Below, piece after piece: positions 38,302-51,300 of a stretch of 64,000 bases of DNA. The position numbers and the translations under genes are program-made. Source of the DNA: Argopecten irradians (Eukaryota > Mollusca > Bivalvia > Pectinida > Pectinidae); the NCBI RefSeq assembly GCF_041381155.1, contig NC_091144.1:248001-312000 (forward strand), written 5' to 3'. Within the stretch, counting starts at the first letter, position 1. Every line of letters starts with the position of its first letter. Under the pieces are notes generated by a model that did no database searches, was not told the origin of the DNA, and saw nothing but the letters and a program-made list of their open reading frames with translations.

Positions 38302-39054
38302 GTTCTTCTTAATTAAAATTCCTACATAAATTAAACAATTTCAAAATATAAAGAAAGCATTTAAGTCTTATATTCATTACAAATGAGTTTTTGTCCTACA
38401 CTCTTGACTCTTGACATGTATGTATAGTGAAACCATGCACACATGAGGGCAGCCTTATTAATAATCATTTTAAAACGTAACTATAATGTACACAGAAAGA
38501 AACTCAGATAAGTTTATTTTTAACTCTAAGAGCTGTAAGTCCAATTAAGTAATTCCAATTTGTATTTTCATTAACAGTGTTTATGTAAGTTGGACAGAGG
38601 AGTGTATATTCTACACAGAGGCTGTGTGAATTCCACCAATCAGAAAGCAGGCTTCCCATGACTGCATACACACAAATGCAGTAATGGGAATGTCACATTT
38701 TGATTGGTCCGAAGGAATATTGTTTGACATTCTTTTTAATTAAAAATCCCTAAATAAAATAAACAATTTCAAAGTAAAGAAAGCATTTAAGTCTTATATT
38801 CATTAAAAAAGGAAATTTTGTCCTACATTCTTGACTAGTGTTGCACACTTATGATGTAGGTAAAACCATATACACACGAGAGCAGCCTTATCAAATAATC
38901 ATTTTAAAGAATTATTATAATGTACACAGAAAGTAGCTCTGTATACATGTATGTGAACTGTTTACTTTTTTAACTCTGAGGTCTATAAGTCTTATATAGT
39001 AATTCCAATTTGTATTATCATTAACAGTTTATGTAAGTTGGACAGATTCATTCC
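38302..39054. repeat. Direct duplication of about 300 bp with an insert between copies
   Basis: Copy one (about 38305-38598) and copy two (about 38735-39054) share aaagaaagcatttaagtctt, 'gcagccttat', 'ataatgtacacagaaag', 'aattccaatttgtatt' and 'gtaagttggacaga'. The unit offset is about 427 bp. The intervening 38600-38730 is unrelated and contains a loosely inverted ccaatcag/tgattgg pair. No coding signal was seen. Confidence 0.8.
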
Positions 39055-42000
39055 AATGTATAACCTTTTAAGAATGGAATATATAACTTAACACATACAC
39101 ATTTTTTGAAGATTGTGTATACTGTAATGTCATTGTACCCCAGTTTGTGCGTTATTAAACCGTTAATTTTTTTACCAAAATATCAGTGTAATTTTGTATG
39201 ATGATCGTCCGATATTCGGAACCCTTAAGGCCGGATACATATGATACATGTCGTTGTGTATACACCGGTAAGTTTTTGTTTATATAGTAAGAAAACTATA
39301 TAGACGTTTATATCTAATTTGGCTTTAGTCCGTGATTTTGGTTGCGCGGCATCATCAGTTCAATCAATATATCATAGGAAATGTATTCTACAGAAAATAA
39401 TTTATAAATACAATGTATATATACATAAATATATACAATTAAGGAAACATTATCGTAAATATTACAAACGCCTCTTCTAATTATTAGGTGAGGGTTGGTA
39501 CCAGTTAGGTGACTTACCGGACTGGTAGATTGAATTTTTATTGATTTAATTGGCTTTATAGATATAATAATATGCATTTTTATTGGTCAATCAAAACTTT
39601 CACTCTAAAATTCTATCTTTGAAGAACTTTCCTTTGTCTGTGGGCAGTTCACAGAGAGAAGAGTGAAGATATAAGATTCCTACTGTTATAAAAACGTTCA
39701 TCTTTCAACAAAATTGTTGATGTCATTAAAAAACATACGGTCCATTATCGCCTGTCTAAAATACCAATCTATAAGTACAGTATCGCATTCCTAGAAGAAT
39801 TTAAAGAATGATAGAGACACTACAATGTAATTAGTTACCACTTAATGCTTAGGTTTGTGTGACGCTAAAAAGACATAGTAAACTAAACCGGCTACCTCAA
39901 CTGTGTACAAATACTAAAACTTGAGCCGGGACTTGTGCTCTGGTGCAGAACGGACTCCTTGCTAAAAAGAAAGAAACTAAACAAAAACTTAAACATCCCT
40001 CAAGCAATCAAAGGTTTATTTAGTGTGTCTTTAGACGCACAACGGTCAATTGCATTTTTCAACAAAGAGATGTTCATACGCAAACATATACCTCTTCATT
40101 TTAGATTTTGCAAGAACTCGCTGACAGTGGCGCAAGGTAGATGATACGTAATGCTCGGGGAAAGGTAGGCGGGCAAGGGCAAAAGTTCAATCTATATATT
40201 GTAATCCAACAAGCGGCGAAGCTAGGTCAGTTGGAAGACGCCTCGCTCCCACTCGGAGACGACTTTATATATTTTATTTTTCCATGTATTCATTACATAT
40301 AATCCCTTTAGGATCACATACTTATAGACAACGTGGCGTCGCCTAAACAGGAAATTCAATGAATACGCAAATTTAAGCGTCGCGAGCGCCGACTGTCTCG
40401 AGATTATTGGAATGTTGTGTATCCCCGCGAGAAAATATAAGATTCAGAATGTGGACCCCTGAGATGATGTTTTTTACGAGGTATTTTGTTGAATTGTACG
40501 AGCGCTGAATAGAGTAGTTACAGTGTCATCCACAAAACAAAAAGCACAAGGCGTAGGCTCTGATTGGTGTTGGAGCAGTCGATCGGGGTCCTGCCGAAAT
40601 CTAGAAATACTCTACGCATTTGAGAAAACTGATTTCGAATGAGTTTTGACGATGACTTTTGCGTTGCGCCGACATCAAAGCATAAGTCGCCAGGATCTTT
40701 GTATGAATGCTGGGCGTCGACTACGTGTCCCTCGGAAGGCACATATATTTACGATTTTTGAATTGGCTGAAGATGAGTTTCTTTAGCAATGTATGTGTGA
40801 TGATTTAACAAAGCATTCCTTACCTCGGCTAATATTGTTTCGATTTTAAAAAAGGGCGGATACCTGCATTTAGAAATGATAATTGTGAATGGTCCGTCAT
40901 ACCATTATGCAACCTGCCTCGATCTGAAACATGTAGATGTATATCCAAATTCACACCATCGGCACATTGTAGTGTGTATCGTCAAAAAAATAATAATGAA
41001 TAATTGTCTTCCTCAACACAATATAAACAAACGAATCTTTTAAGAAACATTTTTTGAAACACTACAAATCAATTCTTGATGACATTTTAGTCTAGTTTGT
41101 GTATATCTATGTTATCATTATTACAAGGTTTTGAACATTACATGCTTGAAAGTTTTTGGGAAACACGTCGCGCAGCGTAAAATTTTCTAAAAATGAAGTA
41201 CGAAAAATGTGCAGGATGACACTCTTTTTCTTTCAATGTGCATTCAATGTGCATTTTTTAGAACAACACATTTGGCGAAAATGGGGGGACATGTTTGCAA
41301 TGTCGCCCCCGCCTCCTACGCCCCTGAGTGTTAATATATATATTATGACTGTATCTGTACAGATTGAAGGACTAAAATGCCGCGGTATCACAAGAAATTT
41401 GAAGACAACTATCGGACATCAGTTTCATAATAGAGATACGTATTAAAAAACCACTTTATATTTGACCCATATTTTCCACATTTTCTCTATCTACTGACTG
41501 CAAGGAAGGATTTTTTAGAGAGACGTGCGAAATTTTGGCCTAACTTGTTCACTTGATACCTTCGAATCAGCCAAAATGTGATAAATATATTTATGCTAAT
41601 GATTATTACTACAGAAGCAATAAAAAATCAATTATAGACATTAAGATAAATTAAGTGTTTTAAGATAATTATATGAAAAAAAGAACGATGAAAAACACGA
41701 TAACCATTAATTGATCGTTTTACTTTCTATTGTTTTATTTACATGTACATGTACTTTCATACCACAATACTTTGAACTATTCAACGTACATTGTAAACAG
41801 TTGAAATATTAATAAACAACAAAGCCGTAATATGTTTCATGGATTTTAATAGAAACAGAACCGTTGTGTATAATCTTTTCACTGGGACCTTGTAAACTAA
41901 GCATTTCTGTTTGACTGTACACCGCCAAAAATAGAGCGACTGTATCATAATAAAAAAGACACCTTTTCAAAGATACGAAACTATTAGGAAACAGAATATA

Positions 42001-42093
42001 TATTCGCTACCTATTTCATTAGTCATTAAAAAAGTCAATTGAAAATTGTCATTTTGTAGCTGTAGATCTAACCATAGATCTAATCATACCTAC
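39055..42093. other. Gene-free stretch with weak candidates only
   Basis: Short open stretches at 39314-39577 (minus), 39935-40144 (plus), 40518-40742 (minus) and 41156-41446 (plus) have no recognised domain. At 40212-40262 the phrase gctaggtcagttggaagacg, followed by cctcgct and ctcggagacgac, resembles the 5' half of a tRNA or a tRNA-derived SINE, but no matching B box follows. Confidence 0.4.
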
Positions 42094-42170
42094 CAAACGT
42101 CCTCCCGCCAAAAAACACTGAAGATAATTTCCGGCTAGCAGATGGTGATCGGGATCTTCTTTTCGCTTGA
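42094..42170 (-). CDS. Possible short internal exon of an unknown gene
   Basis: On the minus strand the stretch is bounded by a good acceptor (attttaccttacag) and a good donor (gtaggtatg). The 77 bases read in one open frame as KRKEDPDHHLLAGNYLQCFL followed by AGGRL, starting in phase 2. The peptide has a composition unlike the surrounding AT-rich DNA, but I do not recognise its family. No neighbouring exon was found on this strand, so this could be chance or a relic. A 21-bp array lies just upstream on the same strand. Confidence 0.25.
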
Positions 42171-42232
42171 CTGTAAGGTAAAATCCAAATGCATTCCGAG
42201 TAGTCTTAATAGAAAACGTCTTAATAATTTGG

Positions 42233-43022
42233 CGACACAATGCTATGACATGGTGACCCGATGCAATAATACGGTGACATAATACTATAACATGACGACA
42301 CGATGCAATAACTCTGTGACACGATGCTATAACATGGTAACACGATGCTATAACATGGTGACATGATGCTATGATATGGGAACACGATGCAATAATATGG
42401 TGACACGATGCAATAACATGGGGACGTGATGCAATAAAACGGCGACATCATGCTATTATATGGTGACACGATGCCATGATATGGTGACACGATGCTATAA
42501 CATGGTGACACGATGCAATAACACGGTGACATCATGCTATAACATGGTGTCATGATGCTATAACATAGTGACACGATGCAATAACACGATGACATGATGC
42601 TATGATATGGTGACTCGATGTTATAACATGGTGACACGATATTATAACATGGTGACACGATGTTATAACATGGTGACACGATGCTATGATATGGTGACTC
42701 GATGTTATAACATGGTGACACGATATTATAACATGATGACACGATGTTATAATATGGTGACACGATGCTATGATATGGTGACTCGATGTTATAACATGGT
42801 GACACGATACTTGAGATAACATGGTGACACGATGTTATAAACATGGTGACTCGATGCTATGATATGGGTGACACGATGTTTATAACTATTACATGGTGAC
42901 ACGATGTTATAACATGATGACACGATGTATATAATATGGTGACACGATGCTATGATATGGTGACACGATGCTATAACCTGGTGAAACGATGTGATATAAC
43001 ATGGTGACACGATGCAATAAAA
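42233..43022. repeat. Minisatellite array with a 21-bp unit
   Basis: The unit is close to atggtgacacgatgctataac. The period is a multiple of three, so open frames run through on both strands (up to 207 codons on the minus strand at 42221-42844). They are not genes. The right part (42800-43020) has small insertions. The motif resembles the 21-bp halves of the array at 37565-37690 (tataa, then tggt, a, ac), and both arrays are followed by the same 19-bp flank. Confidence 0.93.
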
Positions 43023-43033
43023 CATCTAGTCTT

Positions 43034-43052
43034 AAGGCAGCTATGGCGTTCC
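43034..43052. repeat. 19-bp flank shared with 37715-37733
   Basis: aaggcagctatggcgttcc is identical in the two places and is preceded in both by 'aacatctag' or 'aatatctag'. It marks the boundary of both 21-bp-type arrays and suggests that each array is the core of one interspersed element family. Confidence 0.85.
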
Positions 43053-43054
43053 AT

Positions 43055-43285
43055 ACCCCTGGACTATCTCATAGTAAAACTGGAGCCAACAGAATAGAAC
43101 AGGTAATTTAGTCATACGATGTACATCAAAAGAGCCGTATAACGGTACACTGTGGTTGACTGTGTGGCTTTGATGTTAGGCGTCGCTCTCTCTGTAGTCT
43201 TCAAAGGAAATCTTTGCTAGCCTGTGATTGGTCAAATGTTTTCCGCTGAGCTGCCTTCAATTTCACTATGAGATAGTCCAGGGGT
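43055..43285. mobile_element. MITE with 21-bp terminal inverted repeats (231 bp)
   Basis: The left end is acccctggactatctcatag (then t) and the right end is its inverse, ctatgagatagtccaggggt. The interior has no coding sequence. It lies directly next to the conserved flank at 43034-43052. A target duplication was not clear. Confidence 0.85.
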
Positions 43286-44018
43286 GTAGAGATCATAAGT
43301 GAACGGAACCCCTGGAATATCCAGGATGCACAGGCTATTGTCTCTACAGATAATATGGATATTCTTATATATATGTGCAATCTGTGTATTACACAACAAC
43401 AAGATTTTTTTTATTACACTTAGGGATATATGTATATCTATAGAGCCAATATCTTGAGATTTGACACTGACTTTTGACCCAAATAATCTTTGATCTAGCT
43501 CCAGTCTTGTTTGCTATTTATTTTCTTTCTGTATTTGAACATTTCTGAAATGAACACTACATAATTAAACAACTCAGACAAATGACATGTATTATTTTAA
43601 TTGGTTTATTGTTCATAAATTAGAATTACATTACATCCTTGTCCCATATAGAATATTCAAAAGTTATACACACTAGGTGTGTAAACATGCAATAATTCAT
43701 TATTATTCCTTTTTTCATTTGTGTGAAGAAGAAATGAATAATTTGAAAAAATATCCTGGTGATAATAGTAAAGAATTATGCTAGGTTTGTTCTGTCCTTC
43801 CTTCTTGAAAATAATTTCTTTCTGGTTCATAATGGGTACATTACAAACAGACTTTGTTTTTTTTTCTGTCAGTTTTGATCTCAGAGATACATGTAGTTGT
43901 TTTTCCCTTTTATTTTTGGACGAGCTGCCATCACATCTTGAAATTTTTGCACTTCTGTCATCTGGCTGAAGGTCCCATATATTCTATAAAGAAAATGTGG
44001 AGTAAATGTCAGTTATGT
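43286..44018. other. Non-coding DNA
   Basis: No exon was recognised. A 63-codon open stretch at 43778-43969 is low-complexity and has no domain. Confidence 0.5.
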
Positions 44019-45300
44019 ACATAAGCAAAACCCCTCTAACTCGAACCCGGATTCCTCGAATACCCCCTATTCGTCGAACTGGTCGCACGGTCCCGACCAT
44101 CTCCCTATATAATCTATGTAACAAAACCCCGGATAGCTCGAACAGCTATTCGTCGAATACCCCTTATTCCTCGAACAGATATATGTCCCCGTTTCATCAA
44201 GTACATAGCCTATTTGGCCATGTATTCGTCGAACAGGTGTTTGCCCTTGAGATTTTTTACCTGTGTCACACCTGACTGCACCGACCGACATGGATAACTG
44301 CTCACAATCTTGTGTTTATTATACAGTTGGCGTGTCAAGCCTTTAGGTCATTAATCAAGGGATTAACGGTGTCATTATTACCTACTCCTACACGATCGCA
44401 AGTTGTTGTTTGATGCTAACTGTAGAAAATTTGGTATTTGATTCTTTCAGAAAGACATTAAGTTATTGGTGTTTCTCTCGTATAATTAATCTTCGCTGTT
44501 AATACGAAAATACGGAAGTTGTTGATTCCGTGTTAAATAGAAAAGCATTGCATTGTAAATGCCAAAAGACGGCGGAAGATATTGCTGACGTCCGCGCCTA
44601 ATTAGTAAAAGTTTTTTTTTTTAATTTCTTTGTTGGTTTCACTCGAAAGGCTAGCACAATGTTATTATTCGAAAGATGTAAACGATATCAAAAGATACAC
44701 TGTAGAGTATATTTTATCAGTGCGTTCCGTATCTTTTCCCCGTAAATTGTATTTTGTAACTTTACTCGTAAACACATGTACATGTAACATAGGCCTAACG
44801 TTACGCTTTTATATTACTATAATAGACATCTATAGATATCATTTCTTATGTCTGTAAATATGCTGGTTATTAACATTATTGTGAGTATGTATTTTGTAAA
44901 TGTGTTAAATGATTTGTGATAATTAAATAATAGAAAAATGTAACCCCTTGTTGACCAATGTATGGATTGTGCATTGACCTAGATGACGATCGCTTACTCT
45001 GCTGTGAATGGCATATGAATTAGGGGCTTTCTTGTAGCATTTTCAAACGCTCAATTTATGTTATACATATTTTTTCAACTTGATATTACTATTCAATAAA
45101 AACACTTGAGTAAAGAATTCCAAAAATGCTGAAGGATACGTTAATTCAAATGTCATTGCCGTTGCATTGTTTGTCATAGTTTGGGACCGGACATTTTGGA
45201 CTGTCGATCGTGACCAACCTCGGATGAGTCGAATTACCCCGTATTCCTCGAACTAATTGACCTGGTCCCCTGCTGTTCGAGTTATAGGGGTTTTACTGTA
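44019..45300. mobile_element. Tc1/mariner-type (pogo/Tigger-like) non-autonomous element, about 1.28 kb
   Basis: The left end has aaaacccctctaactcgaac (44027-44046) and the right end has the inverse, gttcgagttataggggtttt, then actg (45275-45298). TA lies at both borders (44019-44020 and 45299-45300), as expected for the TA target of the Tc1/mariner superfamily. CAGT-AAAACCCC-type ends recall pogo/Tigger elements. Both subterminal regions repeat 'attcctcgaa', 'ttcgtcgaa' and 'agctcgaac'. Open stretches inside are under 100 codons and show no DDE transposase signature, so it is a deletion derivative or MITE. Confidence 0.7.
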
Positions 45301-46380
45301 GATAAATACTGTATACATTCATGTACATATTCTTTCAGTGTAAAGCCTACATGTAAATCAAAACTAGTTCCAATTGTTTTCTGTCAACACCAAAACTTAT
45401 AACAATTACACATTTTTTGAACACGTTTATCAAAATCAACCCTCACTAGATACGAAGTTAGTCATTTCTTGAATTACAGAGGTCTAGGCGTTTTCATGTG
45501 AAGAATAATCGTACTAAATTAGTGCCAGAATTTATGTAGCCTAAATAAACATTGGGCATAATATATAATACATATTTTATAAAAGTCAATTACTATTCTT
45601 TACTTACACCACTTATGATGTATTGGTGTGAATTTTACATAATTAAGACCAGCAGATAGGATAACGAGTACGTGACTAAGTGACTGTAAGTTTAAAAAAT
45701 TACAATCTTATACACACGAGCACTGATGAATTAAGTTTGAAAGTGTGGTTTCTTTAAATAAAGGTAATGTCCGTAGCATACAGTAAAGGATGAATATATA
45801 TCACTGTATATTACATAAATACACAAATAGATATCGGAAATAGATATCACACTTCCTGACCGCTGTAAAGCCTGTAACGAAGTAGCTACATGTATATTCC
45901 TACGTGTATAACACTGAAGAATGCGATATCTTTTAAGGAAACACCGTACATTGTATTAATATGACTCTATTAATGCTTCTGTTGTAATCCAAGATTAAAT
46001 CTGTTTATATGTTCCCCAATTTATCAACTCTTTTCCTGATTTCTAATCTCTATTTTACTATGCGTAACTCAATTACAAAAAGCGACCAAACACTTACAGG
46101 AATATAACTGTTACCCCTTCGCGGGCCCCCCAACTCACCTTATAGACGAAGAGAAGTCAGTTTATGTGGTTTTGGTTAGATCATTCACAAATCATAGTTT
46201 GTTGTCATAGCTCGAATTCGTTTCCATATAATATTCACAGCAAATTCAGAAACATTTTTTAGTTTAAATAATTTCCTTATTCACTTCGAATCAGCAGTTG
46301 ATTCAAAAAGCCGGCGAGCTTTCACTGCAAAGCTCGCTCCATTGCGGTAAACAACTTTTACTGTTTTTCCGGACATGCGC
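45301..46380. other. Non-coding DNA upstream of possible 5' exons
   Basis: AT-rich with no recognised exon. At 46315-46338 a hairpin (gcgagcttt facing aaagctcgc) marks the start of a less AT-rich patch. Confidence 0.45.
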
Positions 46381-46607
46381 AAAGTAGCATTTCTAAGCTT
46401 TGGAGGCGTTAACTTTTGACTTTTCTGTCGGACCGCGCGTAAGTCTAAAATAAAATTTTGTATATTTATATCTTTGGACCTCTTAACTTTCTAGACTTGT
46501 AATTTGGGGAAAGTTCATAACTTTTTAGGGCTATTACACCATATCTTGTCATTTTTTGTTTTACAGACCCTGAAAGATACGGATCATGCGGATTTAATGA
46601 ATGGAGG
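46380..46607 (+). other. Possible promoter and 5' UTR exons
   Basis: A less AT-rich patch (ccggacatgcgcaaagtagc, gtcggaccgcgc) ends at a consensus donor, gcgc|gtaagt (boundary near 46438). A short acceptor-donor pair follows (ttttgttttacag, then about 40 bases to gaatggag|gtacatg, about 46567-46606). The latter contains an ATG that stops after two codons, so any role would be as 5' UTR. This is a splice-signal guess only. Confidence 0.2.
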
Positions 46608-46908
46608 TACATGTATCAACTACCAATGATGCTTTGGTGGTATGTGATATTATAAGGGAGTTATTTCAGCAGACGTGCATCATACTGCCCGATGTAACAT
46701 TTTACATCTTATCCCCGCTAACTATCTTAGTCGACATTTATCACCAAATACGAAAGAATTTAATTACCGTAATGCTAACTTGAGAGATTTAACGATCACC
46801 TAGAGAACGTATTTCACTGATTATATCATATTTAATAATTGTTCTTTATATTTTAAACTTTGAAGACATATAAAGATAATTCCGGATGGCAGATGCAAAG
46901 GAACGGAG

Positions 46909-46996
46909 ATGGCGAAAGCCATGAAAATCGTTTCGTGCGATCGATCTGTACGGAAAGGGATCGCCTGTGCTAGTTACCAGGATTGTGTTGATGTTT
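46909..46996 (+). CDS. Possible first coding exon of the downstream PARP14-like gene
   Basis: An ATG at 46909 opens a frame reading MAKAMKIVSCDRSVRKGIAC and then ASYQDCVDV, up to a consensus donor gttt|gtaagt at 46996/46997. The donor leaves one base (phase 1), the same phase needed by the RRM exons at 58639 and 59331. Splicing from here to 58639 would keep the frame. The peptide itself is not recognised, and the frame also runs on past the donor for some 25 codons, so the evidence is the donor and phase agreement only. Confidence 0.25.
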
Positions 46997-48304
46997 GTAA
47001 GTATGCCTTATCATGTTTAGTACGGGATATGTGTCCTACACTAGTACAGCGGTATCACTAAATTTATATACAAGTCCGTGTCCTTAATTTAATATATACA
47101 ACTTAGTCCAGGCATAACATTAAATACGTTTTGGAAATTGACGTACCGAGTGCAATCATTCTTTCTAGGTCACCTAAGATGAAACCTTAAATGACCTATA
47201 CTATTCGCCGTCTGTCCGTCGTCGTGCGTCGTGTTTCCGTTAAGAATTTGCATTTTAGGAATAAGCAAATGTACTTAAAATGTTTTGCACAAACGTTAAA
47301 CGGCGTAAGGTCAATCAAAATTTGATCATAATGTCCTAATAGGGCTATGGGGAAGGGCAAAAAAACGATGACAATTTCAAAAATATTCTTCTCAACTTCA
47401 AGATGTAATGACATCAAATATTCCTCCAAGATGGAGAGTCGTATAGGTCCTTAACACAAATTGTGATTTTCCGCGGCAAATGCCTCAAATTTTCCTCGTG
47501 GAATGGGGGTAAATTATTTGTTAATACTTTATATAGACAAAGCATATTTTTTAAACATTTTTTTTCAGATCTTATGTCACATTGGCGCCATTTTTTTACT
47601 TATGCTTACTTTAAAGTGAACAGTCGGGCAAGGATGGCTAAAGTCGGTAAAAATGGTGTGAATGTATCCAGTATAATTTCTTATGAAAATGGAAAAATAA
47701 AATCTCTTGTCTAAAATCTGTCTGCGTACGAAGAAATTAATTTAAAGTATGGAAATTCTAAAAAGTCCTCCCGGCTCACTATGTCCGTGGTTACATTTCC
47801 ACGCAGCCTCGCTTTCAATGCTTTCAACTTTTCTTTACTTTAATGGTCAGAACTGGGAAACTAAGCAGAACTTGACCGTCGTATTAATATGTGAGAACTT
47901 TTGGAAGGCCAATGAACGCATTTAGACTGGTTTTCTTTGCCCGACTATTCACTTTAAGTCTGACTTCAAGACAATGATGTGTGCAGGGTGCGTATACACA
48001 CCTTTGTGTCAATTTGTATTCAGAACTCAGATTGATCGTTGAACTCTTGTAAGACTTATTATTTTGTTATTCAATTGTTTTGTTTTATTTTTATAGTTTT
48101 GCATTACGTTAACAATGCAAAGAACATTCATTTAAAACTGCAATTAATATGAATGGATCTATTCAAGGTAAGGAGAAGTTTAGTATCGAGGGAGGAGAAC
48201 ATAACACTGGTATTAGAAAGAAGATGGCATAGAGATAGACAGCCAAAAACTACTGGTCCACATTAACGTCCCAGACTACGTTGATGGTACTCAGACCAGG
48301 GGAT
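46997..48304. other. Probable intronic DNA with repeat fragments
   Basis: Near 47165-47560 the phrases 'ccgtctgtccgtcgtcgtgc' and 'aatgggggtaaatt.. actttatatag' resemble the bivalve interspersed repeats at 21200 and 23195-23750. Short open stretches (47196-47429 minus, 47463-47714 plus) belong to that repeat and are not genes. Confidence 0.5.
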
Positions 48305-51300
48305 GTCTGGCTGCCGTATAACCCTGCATCTGGTATGTGTTTTTATGGTGGCCGTATAACCCTGTTTCTGGTATGTTTTTGATGGCGGCCGTATACCCCT
48401 ACATCTGGTATGTTCTAATGGCGGCCGTTATAAACCTGCTTCTGGTATGTTTTAATGGCGGCCGTATATACCCCGTTTCTGGTATGTTCTGATGGCGGAC
48501 GTATAACCTTGCTTGTGGTATGTTCTCATGACGGCAGTATAACCCCGTTTCTGGTATGTTTTGATGGCGGCCGTATAACCCTGCATCTGGTATGTTCTAA
48601 TGGCGGCCGTATAACCCTGCATCTGGTATGTTCTGATGGCGGCCGTATAACCTTGCTTGTGGTATGTTCTCATGGCGGCAGTATAACCCCGTTTCTGGTA
48701 TGTTTTGATGGCGGCCGTATAACCCTGCATCTGGTATGTTCTAATGGCGGCCGTATAACCCTGCTTGTGGTATGTTCTCATGGCGTCAAAATAACCCTGC
48801 TTCTGGTATATTATCATGACGACATTATAACCCTGCTTGTGGTATGTTCTCACGGCGGCCGTATAAACCTGCTTCTGGTATATTATCATGGCGGCAGAAT
48901 AACCCTGATTGTGGTATGTTCTCATGGCGACGGGTATAACCCTGCATCTGGTATATTATCATGGCGACAGTACAACCCTGCTTCTGGTATGTTCTCATGG
49001 TGGCCGTATACTTCTGCTTCTGGTATGTTCTCATTGCGGCCATATACCCTGCTTGTGATATGTTCTCATGGCGTCAAAAAACCCTGCTTCTGGTATGTTC
49101 TCACGGCGGCTGTATACACCTACTTCTGGTATATTGTCATGGCGGCAGTATGACCCTGCTGGTGGAATGTTCTCATGGCGGCCATATAACCCTGCGCATG
49201 AAATGTTCTCATGGCGGCTGTATAACCCTGTTCCAGTATGTTCTCATGGGGCCCGTATAACCCTGCATCTGGTATGTTCTCATGGCGGCCATATAACCCT
49301 GCTTGTGATATATTCTCATTGCGGCAGTATCACCCTGTTTGTGGAATGTTTTCATGGCGGCAATATCACCCTGATTGTGGTATGTTCTAATGGCGGCCAT
49401 ATAACCCTGCTTCTGGTATATTCTCATGGCGGCAGTATAATCCTTCTTGTGGTATATTTTCATGGCGGCCGTATAACCCTGCTTTTGGTATGTTCTCACG
49501 GCGTCAAAATAACCCTGCTTGTGGTATGTTCTCATGACGACATTATAACCCTGCTTGTTGTATGTTTCTAATGGCGGCAGTATAACCCTGCTTGTGGTAT
49601 GTTCTCATGGCTGTTTGTGGTATGTTCTAATGGCGGCCGTATAACCTGCTTCTGGTACATTCTCATGGTGGCAGTATAACCCTGCTTGTGGTATGTTCTC
49701 ATGGCTGTTTGTGGTATGTCTTAATGGCGGCCGTATAACCTAGCATCTGGTATACGCTCATGGCGGCCGTATAACCATTCTTCTGGTATATTTTCATTCG
49801 GCTATATAAACCTGCTTTTTGGTATGTTCTCATGGCGGCCATATATCCCTGCGCATGATATGTTTCTCATGGCGGCTGTATAACCTGTTCCAGAATGTTA
49901 TCATGGGGCCCGTATAACCCTGCATCTGGTATGTTCTCATGGCGGCCATATAACCCTGCTTGTGATATGTTTTCATTGCGGCAGTAATCACCCTGATTGT
50001 GGTATGTTCTAATGGCGGCCATATAACTCTGCTTGTGGTATGTTCTCATTGCGGCAGTATCACCTTGTTTGTGGTATGTTCTCATTGCGGAAATATAACT
50101 CTGCTTGTGGTATGTTATCATGGCGGCAGTATCACCCTGTTTGTGGTATGTTCTCATGGCGGCCATACAACTCTGCTTGTGGTATGTTCTCATGGCGGCA
50201 GTATCACCCTGTTTGTGATATGTTCTCATGGCGGCCATATAACCCTGCTTGTGGTATGATCTCATGGCGGCCATATAACTCTGCTTATGGTATTTTTTCA
50301 TGGCGGCAGTATAACCCGGTTTGGTATGTTTCTCGTGGCGGCCATATAACTCTGCTTATGGTATGTTCTCATTGCGGCAGTATAACCCTGCTTGTGGTAT
50401 GTTCTCATGGCGGCCATATAACTCTGCTTGTGGTATGTTCTCATGACGGCAGTATAACCCTGTTTGTGGTATGTTCTCATGGCGGCATTATAACCCTGCT
50501 GGTGGTATGTTCTCATGGCGGCAATATAACAATGCTTGCGGTATGTTCCCATGGCGGCAGTATAGTCCTGCTTCTGGTATGTTCTAATAGCGGCAGCATA
50601 ACCCTGCTGGGTGTATATGTTCATGGCGGTAATATAACCCTGCTTGTTGTATATTCCCTTTTTCTGGTATATTCTCTTGACGGCAGTAAAATACTGCTTG
50701 ATGTATGTTTTCATGTAAGCCATATAACCCTGCTTGTGGTATGTTCCCATGTCGGCCATATAACCCTGCTTCTGGTATTTTATCATGACGGCTTTATAAC
50801 CCTACTTGTGGTATGTTCTCATGGAAGCCATATAACCCTGCTTGTGGTTTGTTCTCATGGCGACCGTATAACCCTGCTTCTAGTATTTTCTCATGACGGC
50901 CGTATAACCCTACTTGTGGTATGTTCTCATGACTGTCATATAACCATGCTTGTGGCATGTTCTCATGGCGGCAGTATCATCCTGTTTGTGGTATGTTCTC
51001 ATGGCGGCCATATAACTCTGCTTGTGGTATGTTCTTATTGCGGCAGTATCACTTTGTTTGTGGTATGTTCTCATGGCGGCCATATAACTCTGCTTGTGGT
51101 ATGTTTTCATGGCGGCAGTATAACTCTGCTGGTGGTATATTTTCATGGCGGCCGTATAACCCTGCTTGTTGTATGTTCTTATGGCGGTATTATCACCCTG
51201 TTTCTTGTATATTCTCATGACGGCAGTAAAATGCTACTTGATTATGTTCTCATGTAAGCCATATAACCCTGCTTGTGGTATGTTCCCATGTCGGCCATAT

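Noticed and set aside
40212-40262. tRNA gene
   Set aside because: The A-box-like part is present, but no matching B box, acceptor stem or full-length cloverleaf follows. It may be a truncated SINE head.
40518-40742. 74-codon minus-strand frame
   Set aside because: The peptide looks moderately protein-like but matches no family I know, and no splice sites or partner exons were convincing.
41156-41446. 96-codon open frame with a proline run
   Set aside because: No recognised domain; the stretch looks like chance open sequence across a C-rich patch.
42221-42844. 207-codon minus-strand frame rich in Cys and Tyr
   Set aside because: It is the translation of a 21-bp minisatellite and is not a gene.
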